A stretch of 40,918 bases of DNA from Bacteroidia bacterium (GTDB lineage: Bacteria; Bacteroidota; Bacteroidia; Bacteroidales; Azobacteroidaceae). Position 1 is the stretch's first letter. Each line of letters starts with the position of its first letter. The notes under the pieces are model-generated. The model saw nothing but the letters and a program-made list of their open reading frames with translations. It was not told the DNA's origin and searched no databases. Shown here piece after piece: positions 1 to 6,686 of the stretch. The stretch lies in NCBI GenBank assembly GCA_025996865.1, contig BNTV01000034.1:1-40918 (forward strand), given 5' to 3'. Position numbers and translations under genes: made by a program.

Positions 1-624
1 CGAAAACGCACGGACAACCGGCTTCGCCGACTCGTTTGGGAAAGGAAATAAAAGTATTTGTAAGCCGGTTGCAACAGCAAACCGGTTTGTTGAAGCAAAT
101 TCCTGTTTCGGTTAAATTCGGCGGTGCAACAGGTAATTACAATGCGCATCATGTAGCTTATCCCGGAATAGATTGGAAGTTATTCGGCGATAAATTTGCC
201 GAAGAAAAATTAGGTCTTGTGCGAGAAGCATATACCACGCAAATATCGAATTATGACAATTTAAGCGCGCTGTTTGACGGATTAAAGCGAATTGATACCA
301 TTTTAATCGACTTGGTAAGAGATTTTTGGTTGTATATTTCGATGGAATATTTCAAGCAGAAAATCAAACCCGGAGAAATCGGTTCATCGGCTATGCCGCA
401 CAAAGTAAATCCCATAGATTTCGAAAATGCAGAAGGAAATTTGGGGATTGCGAACGCTGTCTTGGAACATTTATCGGCGAAATTGCCGGTTTCCCGTTTG
501 CAGAGGGATTTAACCGAAACAGGAATTTGCTTCAACAAACCGGTTTGCTGTTGCAACCGGCTTACAAATACTTTTATTTCCTTTCCCAAACGAGTCGGCG
601 AAGCCGGTTGTCCGTGCGTTTTCG
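1..624. repeat. Fold-back inverted repeat, 117-bp perfect arms
   Basis: Bases 1-117 are the exact reverse complement of 508-624. Homology stops at 118/507. The inner end carries the 10-nt word tcggttaaat on one side and atttaaccga on the other. These are two natural positions in purB (the SVK and RDLT codons), so the junction is a short microhomology. The outer end coincides with base 1 of the window. This is the shape produced when a 3' end folds back onto its own template. Confidence 0.9.
3..515 (+). pseudogene. purB: Adenylosuccinate lyase, internal fragment (middle third)
   Basis: This plus-strand frame continues the protein whose N-terminus is on the minus strand. It covers about residues 168 to 338 of a PurB-like adenylosuccinate lyase, which makes AMP from adenylosuccinate and also acts earlier in purine synthesis. 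The lyase-superfamily signature GSSAMPHKVNP is intact. There is no start codon of its own: position 1 already lies inside the gene, and the frame runs into the reverse complement of its own upstream sequence right after RDLT. The C-terminal ~110 residues of a usual ~450-residue enzyme are absent. Identity as purB is secure; the arrangement is not that of a working gene. Confidence 0.85.
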
Positions 625-1123
625 CCATCATAGGCGTATTTTCCCATTCGCGGGCATACTGTTCCAATACTTCTATTAATTGATATAATTGCGGAAAATA
701 TTCGTTCTGCAACGCATCTTTAATCGACAACGGAATAGCCGTATTATTGATATCCTGTGAGGTTAATCCGAAATGAATGAACTCTTTGTATTCCCCCAGA
801 CCGATTTTCTCAAATGCTTCTTTGATGAAATATTCGACCGCTTTTACATCGTGATTGGTTATCTTTTCTATTCCTTTGATATGTTCGGCATCTTCCAGTG
901 AAAAGTTTGCGTAAATCTTACGTAAGGACTCAAAAACATCCGGTTTGTTTATCGCGGATAATTGTGGAAGCGGCCATTCACAAAGAGATATAAAATATTC
1001 AATTTCAACTAAAATCCTATACTTCATCAGCGCATATTCCGAGAAATAAGCCGCAAGATTAACTGTTTTATCTCTATACCTGCCATCAACGGGAGATATT
1101 GAAGTCAATGTATCCAGTCTCAT
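509..1123 (-). pseudogene. purB: Adenylosuccinate lyase, N-terminal fragment
   Basis: Residues 1 to 205 of adenylosuccinate lyase, starting with ATG at 1123 (MRLDTLTSISPVDGRY, the usual PurB N-terminus). The HFGLTSQDINNTA segment and the KTHGQPASPTR segment are both conserved lyase regions. After residue 205 (IPVSVK) the reading frame enters the antisense of the gene's own downstream part and codes nonsense. The true continuation (FGGATGNYN...) is found on the plus strand at 117 onward. A promoter -7 box lies upstream. The gene is therefore split by a fold-back at the edge of the window rather than by a simple mutation. Confidence 0.85.
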
Positions 1124-1158
1124 AGAATTGAATAATACTTATTTGTGAATTTCCGGTG

Positions 1159-1166
1159 CAAAGATA
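1159..1166 (-). promoter_or_regulatory. Probable purB promoter -7 box (TATCTTTG)
   Basis: TATCTTTG on the minus strand, matching the Bacteroidota TAnnTTTG -7 consensus, about 35 nt upstream of the purB start codon. No clear -33 element was assigned. Confidence 0.5.
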
Positions 1167-1221
1167 ATACTAAAATTTTATATACAAAATAAACGGACAT
1201 ACTTATGTGAAATAATTTGTA

Positions 1222-1258
1222 TAAAAAAATGGCTGCCGCGAATATTTCGCAGTAGCCA
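1222..1258 (-). terminator. Rho-independent terminator after the OmpA-family gene
   Basis: On the minus strand a hairpin with arms tggctactgcgaa / ttcgcggcagcca (a few mismatches) is followed by a run of seven T. It lies about 30 nt past the stop of the OmpA-family gene. Confidence 0.7.
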
Positions 1259-1285
1259 CTTCTAATGTATAGTCAGGATGTAAAA

Positions 1286-2629
1286 TTATTTAAGAAACAA
1301 AACGACACGATTTTTGTCGTTTACACTGAAAGGCTGTGTTTTATCGCCACCCGGTGCAAATATCAAACGATTTTTGTTGATGCCATATTTCTTAACCAAT
1401 ACATCAGCAACCGTATTGATTCTGTTCTTGGACAACGTCCAGTTATGAGAATGACTTCCGGTTTTAACATCTGCAAAACCTGCAAGTACCAATATAGCTT
1501 CTTTATTGTCTTTCAAATATTGAGCTGCTTTTTCAATTTTCGCCATTTCGGAGTTATCCCGGATATCATATTTATCCAAGTTGAAGAATACCGGTTCTAA
1601 ACCTACCGGGTGTTCCGGTGTGACGGGAACAGGAGTCGGAGCCGGTTTTGAAAGACAGTCATTCAACCGTTGTTTCAAATCGTTAATTTTGTCGTTCAAT
1701 GCCTTTATTTGCGATTGATCCGGAGCAGCTTCAACTGTTTGAACCGCACCAAAAGGAGCTTTAATAAAATTGTTGAAACCAAAATGGTAGGTCAATCCTA
1801 ATTTAGCAGAAAGCACCTGGTCTTGTTCTCTGTTACCTCCGATTTGACGGTCAAATAATTCGGGAACCATCATATCCTCTACTGCCAGATACAAGTCCCA
1901 CTGTTTCGCCAAACGGAAATTAAATTGCAATCCGAATCTTTCCATCATGACATTAACGGCAGTTCTTTCTCCATCCATGAAAGTATGAGCATATCCGATA
2001 CCTCCGTAAATAACCGGATTGAAGAAAGTATTCGGGTTGTATGGAGTAAATAAATTCTTCAGATTAACCATCAGGTCAACACTGGCGCCGGCGTATGTGA
2101 AATCACACAAATAACCATTTTTATATTTCTTCCCGTCATTAAAAAAACGGTCTTTCCAGAATTGACTGCCATCGGCTTTCCAATACGATTCCGGTGTTTC
2201 TTTACCTTGCGGATTCGTGTGGTTTTGTCCAATATAAAGCATAGAACTTTCCCCCATGATCGTTGATAATTTTGCTGCAGAAACATCCAAACGAATTCCC
2301 AGAACAGGATTGAGCCATCTACCTAAAGCAAATCCACCTGTGAGTTTCAGATTGTCCGCCAAATCAATCTCTCTGAAACCTTCAGAGCCCAACCATGCCA
2401 ACCCACCTTCCAGTGAGAAGAACCAATTGTTAGCCGGTTTATTTGCCAGCCAGGTAACTTTCGATGCCGGTGTTGCAGGATCTACTTGGCGATCCACGGC
2501 AGCCTGGTAAACTTCCAAGGCTTTGCTGTCGTCAGGATACTGCTTTTCTACGGCTAAATCATTGAAATTTTGCGCATTAACAGTAAAAATAGCTAAAAGC
2601 GCTGTTAGTACAGTAAAAAAACATTTCAT
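1286..2629 (-). CDS. OmpA-family outer membrane porin
   Basis: A 447-residue protein with a signal peptide ending near VNAQ (residue 20). Residues ~60-300 look like an outer-membrane beta-barrel (alternating aromatic strands, e.g. NWFFSLEGGLAWLG). A short coiled-coil/linker follows (~310-335, with a PAPTPVPVTPEHP proline stretch), then a C-terminal OmpA peptidoglycan-binding domain (~345-447). That domain has the expected region around LAGFADVKTG and LSKNRINTVADVLVKKYG. It resembles the abundant Bacteroidales OmpA-like porins that anchor the outer membrane to peptidoglycan. It is monocistronic, with two near-identical promoters upstream and a terminator downstream, which suggests high expression. 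Its exact physiological role cannot be read from sequence. Confidence 0.88.
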   Translation of the reverse strand: MKCFFTVLTALLAIFTVNAQNFNDLAVEKQYPDDSKALEVYQAAVDRQVDPATPASKVTWLANKPANNWFFSLEGGLAWLGSEGFREIDLADNLKLTGGFALGRWLNPVLGIRLDVSAAKLSTIMGESSMLYIGQNHTNPQGKETPESYWKADGSQFWKDRFFNDGKKYKNGYLCDFTYAGASVDLMVNLKNLFTPYNPNTFFNPVIYGGIGYAHTFMDGERTAVNVMMERFGLQFNFRLAKQWDLYLAVEDMMVPELFDRQIGGNREQDQVLSAKLGLTYHFGFNNFIKAPFGAVQTVEAAPDQSQIKALNDKINDLKQRLNDCLSKPAPTPVPVTPEHPVGLEPVFFNLDKYDIRDNSEMAKIEKAAQYLKDNKEAILVLAGFADVKTGSHSHNWTLSKNRINTVADVLVKKYGINKNRLIFAPGGDKTQPFSVNDKNRVVLFLK

Positions 2630-2724
2630 ACACTTATATTTAAAAATTAATAAATGAAATTGGGTTAGGCGCTTAAAGCGCTCATCATATTTTTTGTAAC
2701 TAATTATTTTCGCGAAAAACAGTA

Positions 2725-2757
2725 CAAAGTTATCAAAAAAAAATTAATAAACGACAA
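2725..2757 (-). promoter_or_regulatory. OmpA-family gene promoter, proximal copy
   Basis: Minus strand: TTTG at 2757-2754, a 21-nt spacer, then TAACTTTG at 2732-2725. This matches the Bacteroidota -33/-7 arrangement and predicts a start of transcription near 2718, about 90 nt before the ATG. Confidence 0.65.
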
Positions 2758-2838
2758 AAAATGACTTTTTTTTATTGTAATGGAGAAAATTGTCTTTTAA
2801 TCATTCGTCATTTATAATTATTTTATCAATAAACAGTG

Positions 2839-2871
2839 CAAAGTTATCAAAAAAAATTAATAAACAACAAA
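2839..2871 (-). promoter_or_regulatory. OmpA-family gene promoter, distal copy
   Basis: Same layout as the proximal copy: TTTG at 2871-2868, 21-nt spacer, TAACTTTG at 2846-2839. Confidence 0.6.
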
Positions 2872-2960
2872 AAATGACTTTTTTTTTAATTGTAATAGAG
2901 AAAATTGTCTTTTAATCCTTACCGACGGCTTCACTCAAATGGAAGCCGTCAGTTTATGTC

Positions 2961-3092
2961 GCTGTACATGACTATTAATGTAAGTGGTGCAAGTCCACTA
3001 TAGGGGTCGGTAGTATCCAACCATTAACTCAAGGCAAGGGTGTCCATCGCGAGGTGGTACGGGGGAGGTCGAAACGGGAAATAATCCCGTTT
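2961..3092 (+). other. Group II intron-like RNA remnant (domain I region)
   Basis: The stretch has the ordered blocks gtggtgcaagtccact, then aactcaaggcaagggtgtcc, then atcgcgaggtgg, then gggggaggtcgaaac. This order is familiar from the 5' domain I of bacterial group II introns. There is no reverse-transcriptase gene and no domain V can be recognised, so at most it is a decayed 5' fragment. It is preceded by a 9-bp hairpin (gacggcttc / gaagccgtc, 2923-2950). Recognition is from memory of the family and not from an alignment; a different structured RNA remains possible. Confidence 0.45.
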
Positions 3093-3110
3093 CTCCTACT
3101 CGATTATACA

Positions 3111-3143
3111 AAAAAAATGGCAGGATAAATCCCGCCATTTTTA
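3111..3143 (-). terminator. Terminator after rplI (likely bidirectional)
   Basis: The hairpin aaaatggcagg / cccgccattttt has A-runs and T-runs on both sides. On the minus strand it lies 30 nt past the rplI stop and ends in a long T-run. Confidence 0.7.
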
Positions 3144-3171
3144 TATCCAAAGTTTATATAAATGAAAATAT

Positions 3172-3615
3172 TTACTCGCTTACTACTTCGAAAGGTATTT
3201 CGACCGAAATGTCTTTGTGAAGTTTTACCAAAGCTTTATAACTACCGACTTCTTTTACAGATTCTTTGATGAGAATCAGTTTTCTGTCCACTTCAAAACC
3301 CTTTTTTGCCAATTCATCGGCAAGTTGGATATTGGTAACCGAACCAAAAATAGTTCCCGAAGAACTTGTTTTAGCGCCAATCGTAAGCGAAACACCTTCC
3401 AATTTAGCGGCTAAAGTCTGGGCATTTGTCTTGATTTTCTCCAATTTGTGGGCGCGTTGGCGAAGATTTTCCGCCAAAACTTTCTTTGCCGATTCGGAAG
3501 CAATAACTGCTTTCTTTTCAGGAATCAAATAGTTCCTTCCATAACCGTCTTTAACGGTAACAACATCATCTTTATATCCAAGATTGATAACGTCTTCTAA
3601 CAAAATTATTTGCAT
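3172..3615 (-). CDS. rplI: 50S ribosomal protein L9
   Basis: A 147-residue L9. The N-terminal domain has the family signature around [24 protein letters not shown] (residues ~13-36), followed by the long connecting helix (~40-75) and the C-terminal rRNA-binding domain. L9 is part of the large subunit near the L1 stalk and limits frameshifting. It is the last gene of the rpsF-rpsR-rplI operon, 16 nt after rpsR. Full length for the family, nothing unusual. Confidence 0.97.
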   Translation of the reverse strand: MQIILLEDVINLGYKDDVVTVKDGYGRNYLIPEKKAVIASESAKKVLAENLRQRAHKLEKIKTNAQTLAAKLEGVSLTIGAKTSSSGTIFGSVTNIQLADELAKKGFEVDRKLILIKESVKEVGSYKALVKLHKDISVEIPFEVVSE

Positions 3616-3631
3616 AATTATTCCTCCTTTT

Positions 3632-3904
3632 TTATTTCATTAAATCGGTTACATAAGGAAGCAAGGCCAAATGGCGCGCGCGCTTCACGGCTTGAGCGAT
3701 ACGGTGTTGGAATTTCAACGAAGTACCGGTAATCCGGCGCGGAAGAATTTTCCCTTGTTCGTTCAGGAATTTCTTCAGAAATTCCGGATCTTTATAATCA
3801 ATAAACTTGATGCCGCTTTTTTTGAACCGGCAATATTTTTTCTTCTTAACATCAACAGTTGGAGGAGTTAAGTAACGAATTTCGGAATTATTGTTTGTTG
3901 CCAT
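3632..3904 (-). CDS. rpsR: 30S ribosomal protein S18
   Basis: A 90-residue S18, with the conserved [15 protein letters not shown] segment (~27-41) and the C-terminal [32 protein letters not shown] region that contacts S6 and 16S rRNA. It lies 3 nt after rpsF, so the two partner proteins (S6 and S18 form a heterodimer) are almost certainly co-translated. Confidence 0.97.
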   Translation of the reverse strand: MATNNNSEIRYLTPPTVDVKKKKYCRFKKSGIKFIDYKDPEFLKKFLNEQGKILPRRITGTSLKFQHRIAQAVKRARHLALLPYVTDLMK

Positions 3905-3907
3905 GAT

Positions 3908-4255
3908 TTAGTTCTCCTTTACAGTTTCTTTAGTTTTATTTCTTCTCTTAGCTGCGTAAGCTGCAAAATTTTTATCCTGACGGAAAGTCAGAAATCGAAG
4001 TACTTTTTCATCGCGACGGAACTGGGTTTCCAGTTTGGCAATAACAGTAGGATCTGCTTGGAATTCTATTAAAGTATAGAATCCGGTGGACTTTTTCTGA
4101 ATCGGGTATGCTAATTTGCGCAGTCCCCAATTCTCAATGTTCACAATCTCGGAGCCTTCGGCAGCAAGAATGTCTTTGAATTTTTCGACCGCTTCCTTCA
4201 TCTGTGGATCAGACAAAACGGGAGTCAAAATGAAAACGGTTTCGTAACTGTTCAT
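3908..4255 (-). CDS. rpsF: 30S ribosomal protein S6
   Basis: A 115-residue S6 with the N-terminal [16 protein letters not shown] strand typical of the family, a ferredoxin-like fold and a basic C-terminal tail ([10 protein letters not shown]). First gene of the operon; binds S18 on the small-subunit platform. A TACCTTTG -7 box lies about 45 nt upstream of its start. Confidence 0.97.
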   Translation of the reverse strand: MNSYETVFILTPVLSDPQMKEAVEKFKDILAAEGSEIVNIENWGLRKLAYPIQKKSTGFYTLIEFQADPTVIAKLETQFRRDEKVLRFLTFRQDKNFAAYAAKRRNKTKETVKEN

Positions 4256-4297
4256 TGATCTTTTTTTTAATTAATAATCGTTTTTTAATTCGGAGTG

Positions 4298-4305
4298 CAA
4301 AGGTA
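4298..4305 (-). promoter_or_regulatory. rpsF-rpsR-rplI operon promoter -7 box (TACCTTTG)
   Basis: TACCTTTG on the minus strand, a perfect TAnnTTTG match. It is followed by an AT-rich leader of about 40 nt to the rpsF ATG. Confidence 0.6.
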
Positions 4306-4454
4306 ATGCTTTTATTTTAAATATGAAAATTTTTTTTCCAATTCTTCAGAGGTTTCAGGCCTGCTGTTTGTGCAAACATACAACATATTTTAAAAATCAC
4401 ACGAAACCACAATGGATTTTCGATAATAATATGTTCAAATTCAGAATAAAGTTA

Positions 4455-4462
4455 TACTTTTG
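4455..4462 (+). promoter_or_regulatory. Promoter -7 box (TACTTTTG) of the antitoxin-like/GNAT pair
   Basis: TACTTTTG lies 29 nt before the ATG at 4491. Because a promoter sits here, an in-frame start upstream at 4323 is unlikely to be used, which supports 4491 as the first start of the unit. Confidence 0.5.
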
Positions 4463-4490
4463 TATTCAGAATATAGATATACATAAAATT

Positions 4491-4672
4491 ATGGCAACAC
4501 CAATTAAATCGACACCGATTCTTACAGGTAAGGATTCTATTCGCTTTGCAAAGGCAATGGAAATGTGCAGAAAATTTCGCCCGAAGAACGCGAAGAACAA
4601 CGCCAAGCATACGAATGGTTTAAACGGGCAGCTCAATTTCCCCCTTATGAATCCTATACTGGAGAAAATTAA
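4491..4672 (+). pseudogene. Small antitoxin-like protein, frameshifted by one base
   Basis: The frame starts MATPIKSTPILTGKDS. After codon 28, at the A-run 4571-4574, the sense reading moves to the -1 frame. There it reads ISPEEREEQRQAYEWFKRA and ends with TAA at 4670-4672. One missing A in the run would explain it: the restored product would be about 60 residues, charged and helical, overlapping the start of the GNAT gene by 26 nt. Short proteins beginning MATPIK... followed by a GNAT gene are familiar in Bacteroidota, and I infer an antitoxin-type partner. As written the frame is fused to the GNAT gene. Mutation and homopolymer sequencing error are equally possible. Confidence 0.55.
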
Positions 4673-5189
4673 AATTGTTCGTTTGGAGGAAGATACCCCG
4701 GTTTCTTCTTTCGATTGTGGCGACACTGATTTGAATGGATTTTTGCTCAACGATGCAAAAAACTATTTGAAATCAATGCTCGCAATTACTTATTTGGCAA
4801 AAATTGACGATAAAATTGTTGCATACTATTGCCTTTCATACGATAGTTTGATACGAACCACTATTTTAACCGAAGAGGAAAAAGCACTTTGGAACAAGGT
4901 CGGGCGTAAAATCCCAAACAGTAAAAGACGCAAAACATACCCCTCTGTAAAAGTAGGACGATTAGCTGTAGATAAAAAATGTGCCGGTTTAGGCATAGGC
5001 AGACTTTTGCTTTTAAGTGTGCGCGAAATGTATCTCAACGAACGGCACCACGCTGCTTGTCGTTTCATAACCGTAGATGCGTACCGCTCAGCATTACCAT
5101 TTTACGAAAAGAGCAAATTTAGATACCTGACAACCAAAGATTTTGACGAGGATACTCGCGCCATGTATTTTGATTTGAAAGCAATATAA
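4647..5189 (+). CDS. GNAT-family N-acetyltransferase, possibly toxin-like
   Basis: A 180-residue protein from ATG 4647 (MNPILEKIKIVRLEED). The GNAT fold is visible: substrate-side strands around AITYLAKIDDKIVAYYCLS, the acetyl-CoA segment VGRLAVDKKCAGLGIGRLLL (a Q/RxxGxG/A-type loop) and the C-terminal FITVDAYRSALPFYEKSKF motif. The TIGR-like order, in particular the -SFDCGDTDLNGFL- N-terminus, resembles TacT-type aminoacyl-tRNA acetyltransferase toxins, which also carry FxCGxxxLdxfL. Start choice: the ATG overlaps the end of the upstream small frame by 26 nt, as expected for a coupled antitoxin-toxin pair. If the upstream frameshift is real, the protein might be made unchecked or as a fusion. 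Toxin role is inference. Confidence 0.75.
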   Translation: MNPILEKIKIVRLEEDTPVSSFDCGDTDLNGFLLNDAKNYLKSMLAITYLAKIDDKIVAYYCLSYDSLIRTTILTEEEKALWNKVGRKIPNSKRRKTYPSVKVGRLAVDKKCAGLGIGRLLLLSVREMYLNERHHAACRFITVDAYRSALPFYEKSKFRYLTTKDFDEDTRAMYFDLKAI

Positions 5190-5292
5190 TTAAAAATTAC
5201 AGGAAAGCCTCTGGTCGGAAAGTAGAAGTCCAATGATTAAGGATTATTCGTAAAAAAATGAATTTTTCCTCAATTTTTTTAATCGTAAACAT

Positions 5293-5324
5293 TTTGCAAA
5301 ATATGAATAAAATAGTTACCTTTG
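5293..5324 (+). promoter_or_regulatory. Promoter of the mntA-hepT pair
   Basis: TTTG at 5293-5296, 20-nt spacer, TACCTTTG at 5317-5324. Transcription would begin near 5330, so a start codon at 5322 is excluded and translation must begin at ATG 5340 or 5352 on a very short leader. Confidence 0.7.
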
Positions 5325-5339
5325 TGTTTTGTAATCATC

Positions 5340-5657
5340 ATGTTGAATGTCATGCATAGTATAATAGCAAATAATATTGATAAAATCAGGACAGTGTGCG
5401 ACCAACACCATGTCCAAACACTATTTGCATTTGGCTCGGTCTGCACCGACAAGTTTAACGATACGAGCGACATTGATTTATTGGTTTCTTTCAAACCTTT
5501 GGACTTTGGCGATTATGCCGACAATTATTTTCAAACAGCCGATTTATTCGAAAAAATTTTCCACCGCCCTGTTGATTTGGTAACGGAAAAATCGCTTAAA
5601 AATCCATACTTTATTTATTCTGTCAATCAAACAAAAACGCCTTTGTATGGATATTGA
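5340..5657 (+). CDS. mntA: MntA-type minimal nucleotidyltransferase (antitoxin of a HEPN/MNT pair)
   Basis: About 105 residues with the nucleotidyltransferase signature GSVCTDKFNDTSDIDLLV, i.e. G32-S33 followed by the metal-binding D44 and D46. In HEPN/MNT toxin-antitoxin systems this enzyme AMPylates the HEPN RNase partner on a tyrosine next to its active site and silences it. It overlaps the HEPN gene by 11 nt. The start was set by the promoter just upstream; ATG 5352 is an alternative, giving a protein four residues shorter. Catalytic residues are intact, so the antitoxin looks functional. Confidence 0.88.
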   Translation: MLNVMHSIIANNIDKIRTVCDQHHVQTLFAFGSVCTDKFNDTSDIDLLVSFKPLDFGDYADNYFQTADLFEKIFHRPVDLVTEKSLKNPYFIYSVNQTKTPLYGY

Positions 5658-5985
5658 AATAAAGAAATACATCTTCGACATACAAGAAGCTGTTCTTTCG
5701 ATAGAAAATTATCTTGGCGAAAAACGCGATTTTAATGTTTATGCGGAAAATAAGATGCTTCGGCGCGCTGTTGAAAGAGAATTTGAAATTATCGGGGAAG
5801 CCTTAAATAAGATAAACAAAATTATGCCTGATGTTCAAATATCGAGTAAACAGCAAATTATCGGTATGCGAAACAGGGTAATACATGGATACGACAAAAT
5901 TGATGATGGTATCATTTGGGGTACTATTGTACGACATCTACCTATTCTAAAAGAAGAAATTGAAGTTATTTTGAAATCCTATTAA
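5647..5985 (+). CDS. hepT: HepT-like HEPN ribonuclease toxin (DUF86)
   Basis: A 112-residue all-helical HEPN (DUF86) protein. The RNase motif is complete: R75-N-R-V-I-H80-G-Y82, the R-x4-H-x-Y pattern in which R and H cut RNA and Y is the site AMPylated by MntA. Translation is coupled to mntA by an 11-nt overlap. Together they form a complete type VII-like toxin-antitoxin pair, sitting among broken pieces of other such modules. Confidence 0.88.
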   Translation: MDIEIKKYIFDIQEAVLSIENYLGEKRDFNVYAENKMLRRAVEREFEIIGEALNKINKIMPDVQISSKQQIIGMRNRVIHGYDKIDDGIIWGTIVRHLPILKEEIEVILKSY

Positions 5986-5997
5986 ACATAAATTTAA

Positions 5998-6549
<552 letters not shown>

Positions 6550-6686
6550 TCACAACTGATATTTCGGCACAAATATATATATTATTACTGAAATATCATC
6601 TATTATGGATAAAAAATTGCTCTAACTTATTAAATTGCTCTGATTTTTTTAATGAATACCCGCATAACGTCCTAATTGGGTTATTT

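Larger units (their letters stand above)
2717..2917. repeat. Tandem direct repeat (2717-2802 and 2831-2917) upstream of the OmpA-family gene
   Basis: Two ~86-nt copies differ at only a handful of positions and are separated by a 28-nt AT-rich spacer. Each copy contains a full promoter for the OmpA-family gene. The duplication thus doubles the promoter. Confidence 0.85.

Noticed and set aside
251..508. Minus-strand continuation of the purB N-terminal frame (after SVK)
   Set aside because: It is the antisense of the purB middle part created by the fold-back, not real protein sequence.
4323..4490. Upstream extension of the antitoxin/GNAT frame
   Set aside because: A promoter -7 box at 4455-4462 lies inside it and the residues look like translated AT-rich intergenic DNA.
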